The notes under the pieces are model-generated. The model was not told where the DNA came from. It saw nothing but the letters and a program-made list of their open reading frames with translations, and did not search any database. Below, in pieces: positions 24,001 to 31,616 of a stretch of 39,994 bases of DNA. Source of the stretch: an uncultured Sutterella sp. (GTDB taxonomy: Bacteria > Pseudomonadota > Gammaproteobacteria > Burkholderiales > Burkholderiaceae_F); assembly GCA_905202595.1 (NCBI GenBank), contig CAJKSP010000020.1, positions 1 through 39,994 on the forward strand, written 5' to 3'. A program made the position numbers and the translations under genes. Position 1 is the first letter of the stretch. The number at the start of each line of letters is the position of its first letter.

Positions 24001-25967
24001 GATGCATCTGCCTGATTCTTTTCTTTTTCACCCAAATTCTTCTGCGGCGCGCCGCCGGCATCCAGCTTCAGGAGCGGGAAGGCAAGCGTCACGCGCATGC
24101 CTGGATCCGCCCATTCGGCCCGAAGGCTTCCCGACATGCGCTCGACGATCGCGCGCACGATGAGAAGCCCCAGCCCGAGGCCCGACGCCTTCGTGGAATC
24201 GAGGTGCCTCGCGCCGAAGTGCTCGACGTCCTCGGGACGCGTCTGCGACGCATTGTCCTCCACTTCGATCACAGCCTGCGGCCCGGTCCGCGGCGGATCG
24301 GCCGACGGATCCGCCTCGACTTCACGCACGCGGATGACCAAATGCGGCTGCTCGGTGCCCGCGAGCGCCTCCACGGCATTCTTCACCAAATTGGCGATGC
24401 AGAGCTCGAGCTCGAGCGAATCGCCCGCGACGAGCACGGGGGTCGACGGAATGTCGGCGTCAAAGCGGATGTTCGGGTGCTTAAGCGACTGATCGCGGCG
24501 CACGACCGCCGCCGTTCGGCCGGCATCGATCGGCGTGCGCACGATCTCGCGGCGCTTGGCGTAGGCGCGCACGTGCTGCACGATTTCCGAGGCCTGCTGG
24601 CACTGCCGCACAATGAGAAGGAGCGCGCGGCGGATGGGCTCGGGCGGCGGCTCGTTCTCGAACCAGCGCTCGATGCCGCGGGCGCTGCCGAGAATGGCGT
24701 TGAGAGGGGCATTAAGCTCATGCGTGATGAGGCTCGACATGGCGCCGATGACGCTCACCTGCTCGAGCATCTGCTTCTGGCGCCGGGCTTCGGCTGCGGC
24801 TTCCAGGGCTTCGCGCTCCTTCGCGACCGAAGCCTCGAGCGCCGCCGTACGCTTTCGCACGAGCACGCCCGCGCGCCAGCTGTGGAGCGAAAGCCCCGCT
24901 ACGAGCAGGAACCCGATCGCAAAGGCAGGCCACCAGCGCTCGAAGAAGTCGCGCCAGGTACGCACGCGAAGATAGGCATAGGGGCCGCGCTGCAGATTCC
25001 GGTAGAGCTCGTCGACGCTCGCAAAGTCCGAGACGACCGCCCAGGAGAAGCCGCCCCGCGTCTGCGGCATCGAAAGGAGCGCCGCCGTCACGTCGCGGCT
25101 CACCTGCCAGGGCGCGCGCGACGTCGAGACGATCGTCCAGTTGGGATAGAGCGCCGTCGAATGCAGGCAGCGGAACTGCGTCGCCGGATCGTCCCGCAGG
25201 CCGATCGGGCGGAAATGCTCCGCGAGCGCCGGCTCTTCGGCCAAGAGCTCCTCCCACGTGCAGGCGCGCGCAAAGGCGACATCGCCCTCGCCGCGGCCGA
25301 CCGCTTCGAGAAGCCGCTTCATGGGCGAGCCGCCCTGCACGAAGGCCTTGAAGAAGCTGTCGGGGTCGTAGCCCTGCGACTGAATTTCCGCCAAGGGCTC
25401 GAAGTAGCCCGTGAAGCCCTCGGGCCAGCTGATGACGGCACGGCTCCCCTTCAGGTCCGCCACGGTCTGATAGTCGGAGTCGGAAGCGACGATGAAGACG
25501 GCGCCTGAGCCGTAGTTCGGATCCGGGGCCTTGGGGGACGTCATCGTCACAAGATCGCGCAGGCCGCGGTGGTAGACGCGCCGGTAGAAGCCCGACGTCG
25601 CGAGAAAGATGTCGAGCTCGCCCTGCTTCACGGCCGTTTCGAGATTTGCGACAGGGTAGCTTCGGACCTCGATGCGGTACTGCGGAAGCGCCCGCGAGAG
25701 ATAGAGAAACGTCTCGGCAATCGCCTCCCGCTCCGCGGGCGAGAGGCTCGCTTCCGTGCTGCCGATCCGGATGAGGTGCTTGCCGTCGGCCGCAGCGGAG
25801 GCCACAGGCGAAGGCTCGGCCGCAGGCGGCTCCTGCGCCTCTGCGGCGGCGAAAACCGCGGCGAGCCCCGCAAGCGCCGCCAGCCGGACAAGCGGACGAA
25901 GGACGCCCGGAATGGACGCCAGCTGAAGCGAACCGCGCCGAATGCGCCCTCTTGCCAAGAACTTCAT
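23997..25967 (-). CDS. TtrS-like sensor histidine kinase 1 with periplasmic binding-protein domain
   Basis: Membrane kinase of 656 residues. The order is an N-terminal membrane/signal segment (about 20-44) and a PhnD/phosphonate-binding-protein-like periplasmic domain (about 60-335), as in the tetrathionate sensor TtrS. A transmembrane helix (about 348-366, FAIGFLLVAGLSLHSW), a coiled-coil linker, the dimerisation and phosphoacceptor region with His in LITHELNAPLNAIL (about residue 415), and an ATPase domain (N box LCIANLVKNAVEAL, glycine box SGLGLGLLIVR) follow. The first glycine box is unusual: DNASQ replaces the canonical DNGPG. Two cysteines of the sensor domain (RACT and FRCLHSTALYP) are shared with kinase 2. 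GGAGGAG precedes the ATG. The ligand is unknown; context suggests an electron acceptor. Confidence 0.92.
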   Translation of the reverse strand: MKFLARGRIRRGSLQLASIPGVLRPLVRLAALAGLAAVFAAAEAQEPPAAEPSPVASAAADGKHLIRIGSTEASLSPAEREAIAETFLYLSRALPQYRIEVRSYPVANLETAVKQGELDIFLATSGFYRRVYHRGLRDLVTMTSPKAPDPNYGSGAVFIVASDSDYQTVADLKGSRAVISWPEGFTGYFEPLAEIQSQGYDPDSFFKAFVQGGSPMKRLLEAVGRGEGDVAFARACTWEELLAEEPALAEHFRPIGLRDDPATQFRCLHSTALYPNWTIVSTSRAPWQVSRDVTAALLSMPQTRGGFSWAVVSDFASVDELYRNLQRGPYAYLRVRTWRDFFERWWPAFAIGFLLVAGLSLHSWRAGVLVRKRTAALEASVAKEREALEAAAEARRQKQMLEQVSVIGAMSSLITHELNAPLNAILGSARGIERWFENEPPPEPIRRALLLIVRQCQQASEIVQHVRAYAKRREIVRTPIDAGRTAAVVRRDQSLKHPNIRFDADIPSTPVLVAGDSLELELCIANLVKNAVEALAGTEQPHLVIRVREVEADPSADPPRTGPQAVIEVEDNASQTRPEDVEHFGARHLDSTKASGLGLGLLIVRAIVERMSGSLRAEWADPGMRVTLAFPLLKLDAGGAPQKNLGEKEKNQADAS

Positions 25968-26029
25968 CGCTCCTCCGCGTATAAGCCCTGCGCGGCAGCG
26001 GGATGACGGGATCCCGGCGCGCCGGCGGC

Positions 26030-26063
26030 AAAAAGGCGGCGCGTCTGCGAGAGACGCGCCGCC
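26030..26063 (-). terminator. rho-independent terminator after flavoprotein 1
   Basis: Perfect 12-bp stem GGCGGCGCGTCT / AGACGCGCCGCC with a 5-base loop. On the minus strand it is followed by five T residues (A-run 26030-26034 on the + strand). It separates the flavoprotein gene from the kinase gene, so the two-component pair probably has its own promoter or relies on readthrough. Confidence 0.85.
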
Positions 26064-26131
26064 CTCGTCAGGGGAAGAATAGCGGAAGAAGTCCTTCCGC
26101 TGAATCCTCCCTGCGGCTTCCTGCCCAGGCG

Positions 26132-27931
26132 CTACTTCGAGAGCGCTGCGCCGCGGCCGGCCGTGCGGCCGAAGACCATGCAGTCGGCGACGGCATTGCC
26201 GCCGAGGCGGTTCTCGCCGTGGATGCCGCCCGTCACTTCGCCCGCAGCCCAGAGGCCCGGAATGACATGGCCCTGCGCGTCAAGCGCCTGCGCCTTGTCG
26301 TTGATGCGGATGCCGCCCATCGTGTGGTGGATCGTCGGCACCTTGCGCGCCACGTACCACGGGCCTTCCGTCATCGGACGGTCGTCCGTGTGGTTCGCCT
26401 TGAAGCCGAAGCGGTCCTGCGGAATCTCGTGGCGCGCCACGCGGTTGTACTCCTCGATCGAAGCCTTCAGGTGATCGAGCGGCACATTCATGATCTTGGC
26501 AAGATCTTCGAGAGTTTCGGCCTTCTGCACGCGGCCCTGCTCGAGCATGTCCTTCATCTTGCGGCCGCTCAGGAGGTCGATCGCATTCTCGTCCGGGTAG
26601 CGCAGATGGTTCTGCACGAGCCAGTAGGTCTGGCCGGGCTGCGCGAAGACGGCCTTGCTCAGCACGTCGCGCGGCGCGCCCTCATCGACGAAGCGGTCGC
26701 CGTTAGTATTGATGAAGAGGCGGTTGCGGCCGGAGGTCTTGATATCCAACATAAGGCCCGTGCCCGGGGTGCCGTTCGGATGCACCTGAATGTCAGGCAG
26801 GCCGATCAGCTCGGCGCCCGCCTTCTCGGCCATGATGAGGCCGTCGCCCTGAGCGGCCGCGCTGATGTTCGAGCAGCCGATTTCGCTGTCGAGCTTCGCT
26901 TCCTTCCAGATGCCGGTGTTGACCTTCTGGCGGAATTCGACGTTCGCGCCGAAGCCGCCCGTCGACATGATGACGCCCTTGGTGCCGTAGACGCGGACCT
27001 TCTTGCCGCGGTTCACGGCTTCAACGCCGATGACGCGGCCGTCCTGCTCGATGAGGTTCATGGCCTTCGTCTCGAGGAGCACGTGCACGCGGTCGCCGTA
27101 CTTCTCAAGCGCCTTGTCGAGCACCGCCACATAGGTGTGGCCGCCGGCCGGATCCGGATAGTGCGAGCGCTGGAAGAGCGCGCCCGTCGCCGCGCCGACC
27201 TTCGGATTGACCTTGAGGCCGAGGGACTCGAGCCAGCCGAGCGTCTCCTTCGCATGATCGGCCAGATAGTGGACGAGCTCCGGATTGTTCGTGTTGTGGC
27301 CGCCCTTCATCGTCTGCTCGAAGTGCTGCTGCGGATTGTCCTTGATGCCCATGGCCTGCTGGTACTTCGTGTCCGAGGCATTGAAGGCGCCGCCGCAGAC
27401 GTTCGTGGAGCCGCCGACGTAGCCGAGCTTTTCGACGATCGTGACGGTGGCGCCGTTCTCGAGCGCCGACACGGCCGCCGCGAGGCCCGCACCGCCGCCG
27501 CCGATTACGACGACGTCGCTCGTCATCTCGTCAGGGAGCTTCGAGACCTCCTTCACGATCTTGAAGTAGGAGTCGTCCGCACCCGCCTGCTTGAGGTCGT
27601 CGCGCACGCCCGAGAGCATGGCGAAGGTCGTCATCGTGGCGCCGGAGACGCCGTCGACGCCCGCCGTCTGACGATCGACGATGCGGCTGCTCAGAATGCG
27701 GATCGCTTCGGCGCCTACGCCCGGGCTTTCGAGCGCATCAGGCGCCTCAACCTTGACGATCTTGCCGTTTTCGAGCGTCACCGACACGGTGAAGGGCGCG
27801 ATGAGGCCCATCACGCGCTTCGAATACGTGCCGTCCTTGGCAGCGGCGAAGGCAGAGGACGCCGCACCCATCGAAAGCGCAGCCAGCGCTGCGGCAGCCG
27901 CAGCGGCGGCCAGCGTTTTGCGTACCATCAT
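26132..27931 (-). CDS. periplasmic FMN/FAD flavoprotein reductase (fumarate/urocanate reductase type)
   Basis: Secreted flavoprotein of 599 residues. I choose ATG 27931 because AAAGGAG lies 8 bases upstream; ATG 27937 would leave only 2 bases. A signal peptide is clear (MMVRKTLAAA...ASSAFA). An FMN-binding domain (about 32-120) carries the DGVSGATMTT motif, whose threonine is normally flavinylated by ApbE. The FAD domain begins at VVVIGGGGAGLAAAV (about 140). Fumarate-reductase-type catalytic segments are all present: HP in IQVHPNG, Arg in GAPRDVLSKA, His in HHTMGGIRI and Arg in HGENRLGGNA. Around the substrate pocket the Fcc3 M-x-T pattern reads M-L-D, so a substrate other than fumarate is likely. 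No heme motif is present; an external electron donor is required. Confidence 0.92.
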   Translation of the reverse strand: MMVRKTLAAAAAAAALAALSMGAASSAFAAAKDGTYSKRVMGLIAPFTVSVTLENGKIVKVEAPDALESPGVGAEAIRILSSRIVDRQTAGVDGVSGATMTTFAMLSGVRDDLKQAGADDSYFKIVKEVSKLPDEMTSDVVVIGGGGAGLAAAVSALENGATVTIVEKLGYVGGSTNVCGGAFNASDTKYQQAMGIKDNPQQHFEQTMKGGHNTNNPELVHYLADHAKETLGWLESLGLKVNPKVGAATGALFQRSHYPDPAGGHTYVAVLDKALEKYGDRVHVLLETKAMNLIEQDGRVIGVEAVNRGKKVRVYGTKGVIMSTGGFGANVEFRQKVNTGIWKEAKLDSEIGCSNISAAAQGDGLIMAEKAGAELIGLPDIQVHPNGTPGTGLMLDIKTSGRNRLFINTNGDRFVDEGAPRDVLSKAVFAQPGQTYWLVQNHLRYPDENAIDLLSGRKMKDMLEQGRVQKAETLEDLAKIMNVPLDHLKASIEEYNRVARHEIPQDRFGFKANHTDDRPMTEGPWYVARKVPTIHHTMGGIRINDKAQALDAQGHVIPGLWAAGEVTGGIHGENRLGGNAVADCMVFGRTAGRGAALSK

Positions 27932-28217
27932 GTTCATTTCTCCTTTCTGGCGGTTGTGCCTCCCGGCGCTCGGCCGCCCTCGGCGGCTGCGCTTCACGGC
28001 CGCGGCATCAAGCGCCGCCGCCGAAAGTCCGGAGGCCGTTCAAGTCCATCGGCCTTTTCGCCTGCTTGAACGATGAGGCCGATTCTCTTCCGCCGAACGG
28101 TCTAGACCGTTCGATCAAGCGCAAGCTTTGCGCGCTCTGCGGCAGACGCCGCGAAAGCGCGCTCAGGCCAACGCCCCCGAGGCCGATAATGGAAGTCCCT
28201 TCAACACCGATTCCGCC
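27932..28217. promoter_or_regulatory. divergent promoter region between the two reductase modules
   Basis: The 286-base gap between flavoprotein 1 (minus) and kinase 2 (plus) holds three symmetrical elements: GTTCAAG (28038-28044) with CTTGAAC (28065-28071), ATCGGCC (28048-28054) with GGCCGAT (28077-28083), and the 20-bp palindrome at 28094-28113. No convincing -35/-10 pair is visible, as expected for activator-dependent promoters. Confidence 0.5.
28094..28113. promoter_or_regulatory. perfect 20-bp palindrome, candidate response-regulator operator
   Basis: CGAACGGTCTAGACCGTTCG is its own reverse complement over all 20 bases. It lies in the divergent region between the flavoprotein 1 and kinase 2 genes. 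Dimeric LuxR/FixJ-class regulators bind such sites, and two regulators of this class are encoded nearby. Confidence 0.55.
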
Positions 28218-30143
28218 ATGCAGAACGCCCTATCGAGCCGCCAAACCCCTGCGCCTGCTCTCCGCCGCCGCTTCCTGCCGAGAGCGGCAGGCGCCCTTGC
28301 CGCCGCCCTCTCGAGCCTGCTGCTCTCGCTCGCGAGCGCGGCGAGCGCTGCCCCGGCAGCAGACGCCGGCTTCGCCGCCGCTGCGGATCAGGCAGGCGCG
28401 TCCGACAGCCGCCCCTGCGCCATCCGCATGGGCATCGGCACCTTTGCCGAGCCCAATCCCAACTACGGCATCCTCGCGCCAACGGCCGCCGCCGTCCAAG
28501 CCGCGTTTCCCGAGAAGCGAGTCTGCGTGAAGCAGCTCTCGACGGCCGAGCTCGACCGGCTCGCCTCCGCGGGCGCGCTCGACCTCTTCATCTCGAGCAG
28601 CGGCCTCTACCGGCGCTTTCTCAACCGAGGGCTGCGCGACATCGCGAGCGTCATGGGGCCGCACATCTCGAACCCCAACGAAGCCGAAGGCACCGCGATC
28701 GTAGCGAGAAGAGACCGCCTCGAGCTCTCCTCGATCGAGTCGCTTCGCGGCTTGAGGCTCGCGGCAAACATGCCCGAGGGCTTTACGGGATATCTCGCGG
28801 GCCTGCGCGAAATTGCCGAAGCCGGCCACGATCCGGAGGGGTTCTTCTCCGCCGTCGACTTCGTCGGCCACGATCAGGCGAAGGTGCTTGACGAGGTCCT
28901 TGCCGGCCGAGCCGACATCGGGTTCGTGCGCGCCTGCACGCTCGAAGACATGATCGCCGCGGCGCCCCAGTACCAGAACGCCTTCCGCATCATTCACCCC
29001 AGAGTCGACGCGGGCTTCGGGTGCCTGCACTCGACGGCGCTCTATCCGAGCTGGACCGCCGTCGTCACGAAGTCGATGAATCCGGCCGACGCCGCGCGCG
29101 CCGCCGCAGCCATTCTGCAGATGCCGCCGACGAAGGAAGGGCTCCGCTGGGGCATCGCTACGGACTTCTCGCAGGTCGACCGCCTCTACCAGACGCTCGA
29201 GATCGGCCCCTATGCATTCCTGCGGACCTGGACGCTCTCGCGGTTCTGGGAGGAATACAAAACCTGGATCGTCGCCGCGATGCTCCTCATTGCGGGCCTC
29301 GCCGTGCACGGCTGGCGCACGGAAGCGCTCGTGAAGAAGCGCACGGCCGAGCTCGAGCGCTCGATGGCGGCCGAACGGGGCGCGCAGCGGCGAGCGGCCG
29401 AGCTGAGCGAGCGGATGCAGACGCTGCAGAAGGCGGGCGTGATCGGCCAGATTTCAAGCCTCATCGCGCACGAGCTCGGCCAGCCCGTCGGCGCCGTGCG
29501 GCTCTATGCGCACGGGCTTCTTCGCGCGCTCGAAGCGGGCGGCGACAAGGCTTCGATTGCGCAGACGGTCGAGCGCATCGACCGGCAGGCAGCGCGCGCG
29601 CAGACGATCATCGAGCACGTCCGCAGCTACGCGAAGTCCAAGGGCAGCCGCCGGCAGACCGTGGACTTCACGGCGCTTCTCGCCGAAGCCGTGAAGAACT
29701 TCGCCCTTACGAGCCGCGGCGGCTGGGCGAAGGTGACGCTCGAGAATGCCCCCTCGCCCCTCTGGGTGCGGGCCGACCCGCTCGAGCTCGAGCTCGCGGT
29801 CGTGAACTTCCTCAAGAACGCCGCCGAAGCGGCCCGCAGCGCCGCCGATCCGCAGATTCTCGTCGTGCTTGAGAGCGCGCCGGGCGCCGAAGCGCTCCGG
29901 CTCACCGTCGCAGACAACGGACCCGCGCTCTCGGACGACTTCTTCAGAAAGCTGAGCGCCCCCTTCGACAGCACCAAGTCCGACGGCCTCGGGCTCGGGC
30001 TCTCGATCTGTCGCTCGATTGCCGAAGCGCACGGCGGCGCCGTCTCCTTCGTGAGAGAGGGGCCGCTCGGCGGACTCGCCGTCGAATTCTCGCTGCCGCT
30101 CTGCGGCGAAAATCCCGACGATGCGGCGCCGGCGCGCAACTGA
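28218..30143 (+). CDS. TtrS-like sensor histidine kinase 2 with periplasmic binding-protein domain
   Basis: Paralogue of the kinase at 23997. With the start at 28218 the protein is 641 residues: signal/membrane segment (about 22-45), PhnD-like periplasmic domain (about 60-335, starting at CAIRMGIGTFAEPNPNYG), transmembrane helix (about 352-370), coiled-coil linker, phosphoacceptor His in LIAHELGQPVGAVRL (about residue 417), N box LAVVNFLKNAAEAA and glycine box DGLGLGLSICR. The first glycine box reads DNGPA instead of DNGPG. It shares RACT, CLHSTALYP-x-WT and GPYA-x-LR with kinase 1 but is diverged elsewhere in the ligand domain, so a different ligand is likely. No ribosome binding site is visible near 28218, and the frame is open upstream to 28128, so the start is uncertain. 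Confidence 0.9.
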   Translation: MQNALSSRQTPAPALRRRFLPRAAGALAAALSSLLLSLASAASAAPAADAGFAAAADQAGASDSRPCAIRMGIGTFAEPNPNYGILAPTAAAVQAAFPEKRVCVKQLSTAELDRLASAGALDLFISSSGLYRRFLNRGLRDIASVMGPHISNPNEAEGTAIVARRDRLELSSIESLRGLRLAANMPEGFTGYLAGLREIAEAGHDPEGFFSAVDFVGHDQAKVLDEVLAGRADIGFVRACTLEDMIAAAPQYQNAFRIIHPRVDAGFGCLHSTALYPSWTAVVTKSMNPADAARAAAAILQMPPTKEGLRWGIATDFSQVDRLYQTLEIGPYAFLRTWTLSRFWEEYKTWIVAAMLLIAGLAVHGWRTEALVKKRTAELERSMAAERGAQRRAAELSERMQTLQKAGVIGQISSLIAHELGQPVGAVRLYAHGLLRALEAGGDKASIAQTVERIDRQAARAQTIIEHVRSYAKSKGSRRQTVDFTALLAEAVKNFALTSRGGWAKVTLENAPSPLWVRADPLELELAVVNFLKNAAEAARSAADPQILVVLESAPGAEALRLTVADNGPALSDDFFRKLSAPFDSTKSDGLGLGLSICRSIAEAHGGAVSFVREGPLGGLAVEFSLPLCGENPDDAAPARN

Positions 30144-30188
30144 CTTCCTCTTCCTTCCAGCATCTGCTTCCCTTTTTCCCTTCGCTTC

Positions 30189-30866
30189 ATGACTTCAGCT
30201 GCCGATCTTCCTCCTGACGCCGCGCCCGAGCGCAGCGGCGCATCCGCCGACGAAGCGCCCCTCATCCGCATCGTCGACGACGATCCGGACCTGCGCGATG
30301 CGCTCGTCTTCATGCTCTCTAACGAAGGCTGGGACGCCAAGGCCTGGCCGGACGGCCCTTCGTTCCTGCGCGAGGACGCGCCGTCCCGCCCCGGCGTCTG
30401 CATCCTCGACGTGCGCATGCCGGGCATGAGCGGCATCGAGCTTCATGCGGAGCTGCGGCGCCGCGGGATCGACCTGCCCGTCATCTTTCTCACCGCGCAC
30501 GGCGACATCGACATGGCCGTGGACGAGCTGCGAAAGGGCGCCTTCCACTTTCTGCAAAAGCCGCTTGACGCCGCGAAGCTCCTCGCCGCCGTCGCCGATG
30601 CCGTTGAAGAGGACCGGCGGCGCCGGTGCGGTCTGCCGAACCTCGAGGAGGCCAAGGCGCGGTTTGCCTCCCTGCGGCCCCGCGAGCGCGAAGTGATCGA
30701 AATGCTCGGCGAAGGCGCGCTCAACGCCGACATCGCCCGCCGGCTCGGCCTGTCGGTGCGCACGGTCGAAGCGCACCGGGCCGCCGCCTACGTGAAGCTG
30801 CGCGTGAAGAGCGCGGCGGACGCCGCGCAGATCCTCGCCATGCTCAAAAGCGCGAAGAAGGCCTGA
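30189..30866 (+). CDS. FixJ/TtrR-type response regulator 2
   Basis: Response regulator of 225 residues, 45 bases after kinase 2 and evidently its partner. The receiver domain has the acidic pocket VDDDPD, phosphoacceptor Asp74 (CILDVRMPG), threonine in FLTAHGD and lysine in FLQKPLD. The C-terminal LuxR-type helix-turn-helix is RPREREVIEMLGEGALNADI and RLGLSVRTVEAHRAAAYVKL. It is the same length as regulator 1 but its recognition helix differs (VRTVEAHR against ERTVHQHR), so different operators are possible. No clear ribosome binding site is seen. A strong terminator follows at 30904, so the cytochrome/flavoprotein genes downstream need their own promoter. Confidence 0.93.
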   Translation: MTSAADLPPDAAPERSGASADEAPLIRIVDDDPDLRDALVFMLSNEGWDAKAWPDGPSFLREDAPSRPGVCILDVRMPGMSGIELHAELRRRGIDLPVIFLTAHGDIDMAVDELRKGAFHFLQKPLDAAKLLAAVADAVEEDRRRRCGLPNLEEAKARFASLRPREREVIEMLGEGALNADIARRLGLSVRTVEAHRAAAYVKLRVKSAADAAQILAMLKSAKKA

Positions 30867-30903
30867 CTGCGGACTGCGCCCGCCTGATTGGAGAACAAGT
30901 TCC

Positions 30904-30940
30904 GAGCCCCGGACCGCCTGCGTCCGGGGCTCCTTGCTTT
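30904..30940 (+). terminator. rho-independent terminator after response regulator 2
   Basis: Perfect 11-bp stem GAGCCCCGGAC / GTCCGGGGCTC with a 7-base loop, followed by CTTGCTTT, a modest T-rich tail. Confidence 0.75.
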
Positions 30941-31036
30941 CAAGCGCCACGAAGGCCTCGGCGCGCCCCCTCTTCCACGCCTTTCGGCGGAGAAGTCCCT
31001 CGCTCGAAATAACTACTCAACTCCTGCCGAGAGGCA

Positions 31037-31050
31037 ACGTACGTACGTAC
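31037..31050. promoter_or_regulatory. ACGT repeat / GTACGTACGTAC palindrome upstream of the cytochrome gene
   Basis: Three and a half copies of ACGT, containing a perfect 12-bp palindrome (31039-31050), 107 bases before the cytochrome start. It may be an operator for the neighbouring regulator or a simple tetranucleotide repeat. Confidence 0.4.
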
Positions 31051-31157
31051 AGCCTTAGAGGATGATGCAGGCCATCAGATGAGGCGCGAAAGCCCAGGGG
31101 CCGCAAAGCTCCGGACCGCCGCCTCGCTCCCCCTACCCTAGAGCAGGAGACCTCAAG

Positions 31158-31544
31158 ATGGAAAGCATCAACTTCAAGCGCGCTGCGGCCGCGGTTCTTG
31201 CCGCCGCCCTTCTCGCAGCCGGCTCCGCCTGGGCCGCTGACGCGGCGCCCGCCGCCTCGGCCGACGGCAAGCCCTTCCTCGCCGACCGCCACATCCAGCG
31301 CGGCCTCGACTGCAAGAGCTGCCACGGCGACAAGGCCCCCTCGGCCAACGTCGACATGAGCGCCTGCCTCAAGTGCCACGGCGGCTCCTATGCGGCGCTC
31401 GCGAAGCAGACCGAATCCGAAGACATCAACCCTCACGACACGCATCTCGGCGAAGCGCAGTGCACGACCTGCCATCAGGGCCACAAGCAGCCGCGCCTCT
31501 CCTGCGACAGCTGCCACGAGTTTGACGACATCCGCGTGCCGTAG
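31158..31544 (+). CDS. periplasmic tetraheme cytochrome c (flavocytochrome c heme subunit)
   Basis: Small secreted cytochrome of 128 residues with a signal peptide (MESINFKRAAAAVLAAALLAAGSAWA). It has four CxxCH heme-attachment motifs: CKSCH, CLKCH, CTTCH and CDSCH. Further histidines that can act as distal ligands include ADRHIQRG, NPHDTHLG and QGHK. Size and spacing match the tetraheme cytochrome domain that in Shewanella Fcc3 is fused to the flavin domain; here it is a separate polypeptide. GGAGA lies 7 bases before the start. The gene is 72 bases upstream of the FAD-protein gene and is surely co-transcribed with it. It should deliver quinol-derived electrons, via a membrane cytochrome not in the window, to that protein and perhaps to flavoprotein 1. 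Confidence 0.93.
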   Translation: MESINFKRAAAAVLAAALLAAGSAWAADAAPAASADGKPFLADRHIQRGLDCKSCHGDKAPSANVDMSACLKCHGGSYAALAKQTESEDINPHDTHLGEAQCTTCHQGHKQPRLSCDSCHEFDDIRVP

Positions 31545-31616
31545 TCCTCGGACCGCCCTCCGCGCAGAGCGCGGGAACCCCTTTCATCAGCTGAATTCTC
31601 TCAAAGGAAGATCATC

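Noticed and set aside
26003..28069. 688-residue open frame on the plus strand opposite flavoprotein 1
   Set aside because: Arg/His/Ala-rich with no recognisable domain, fully antisense to a well-supported flavoprotein gene.
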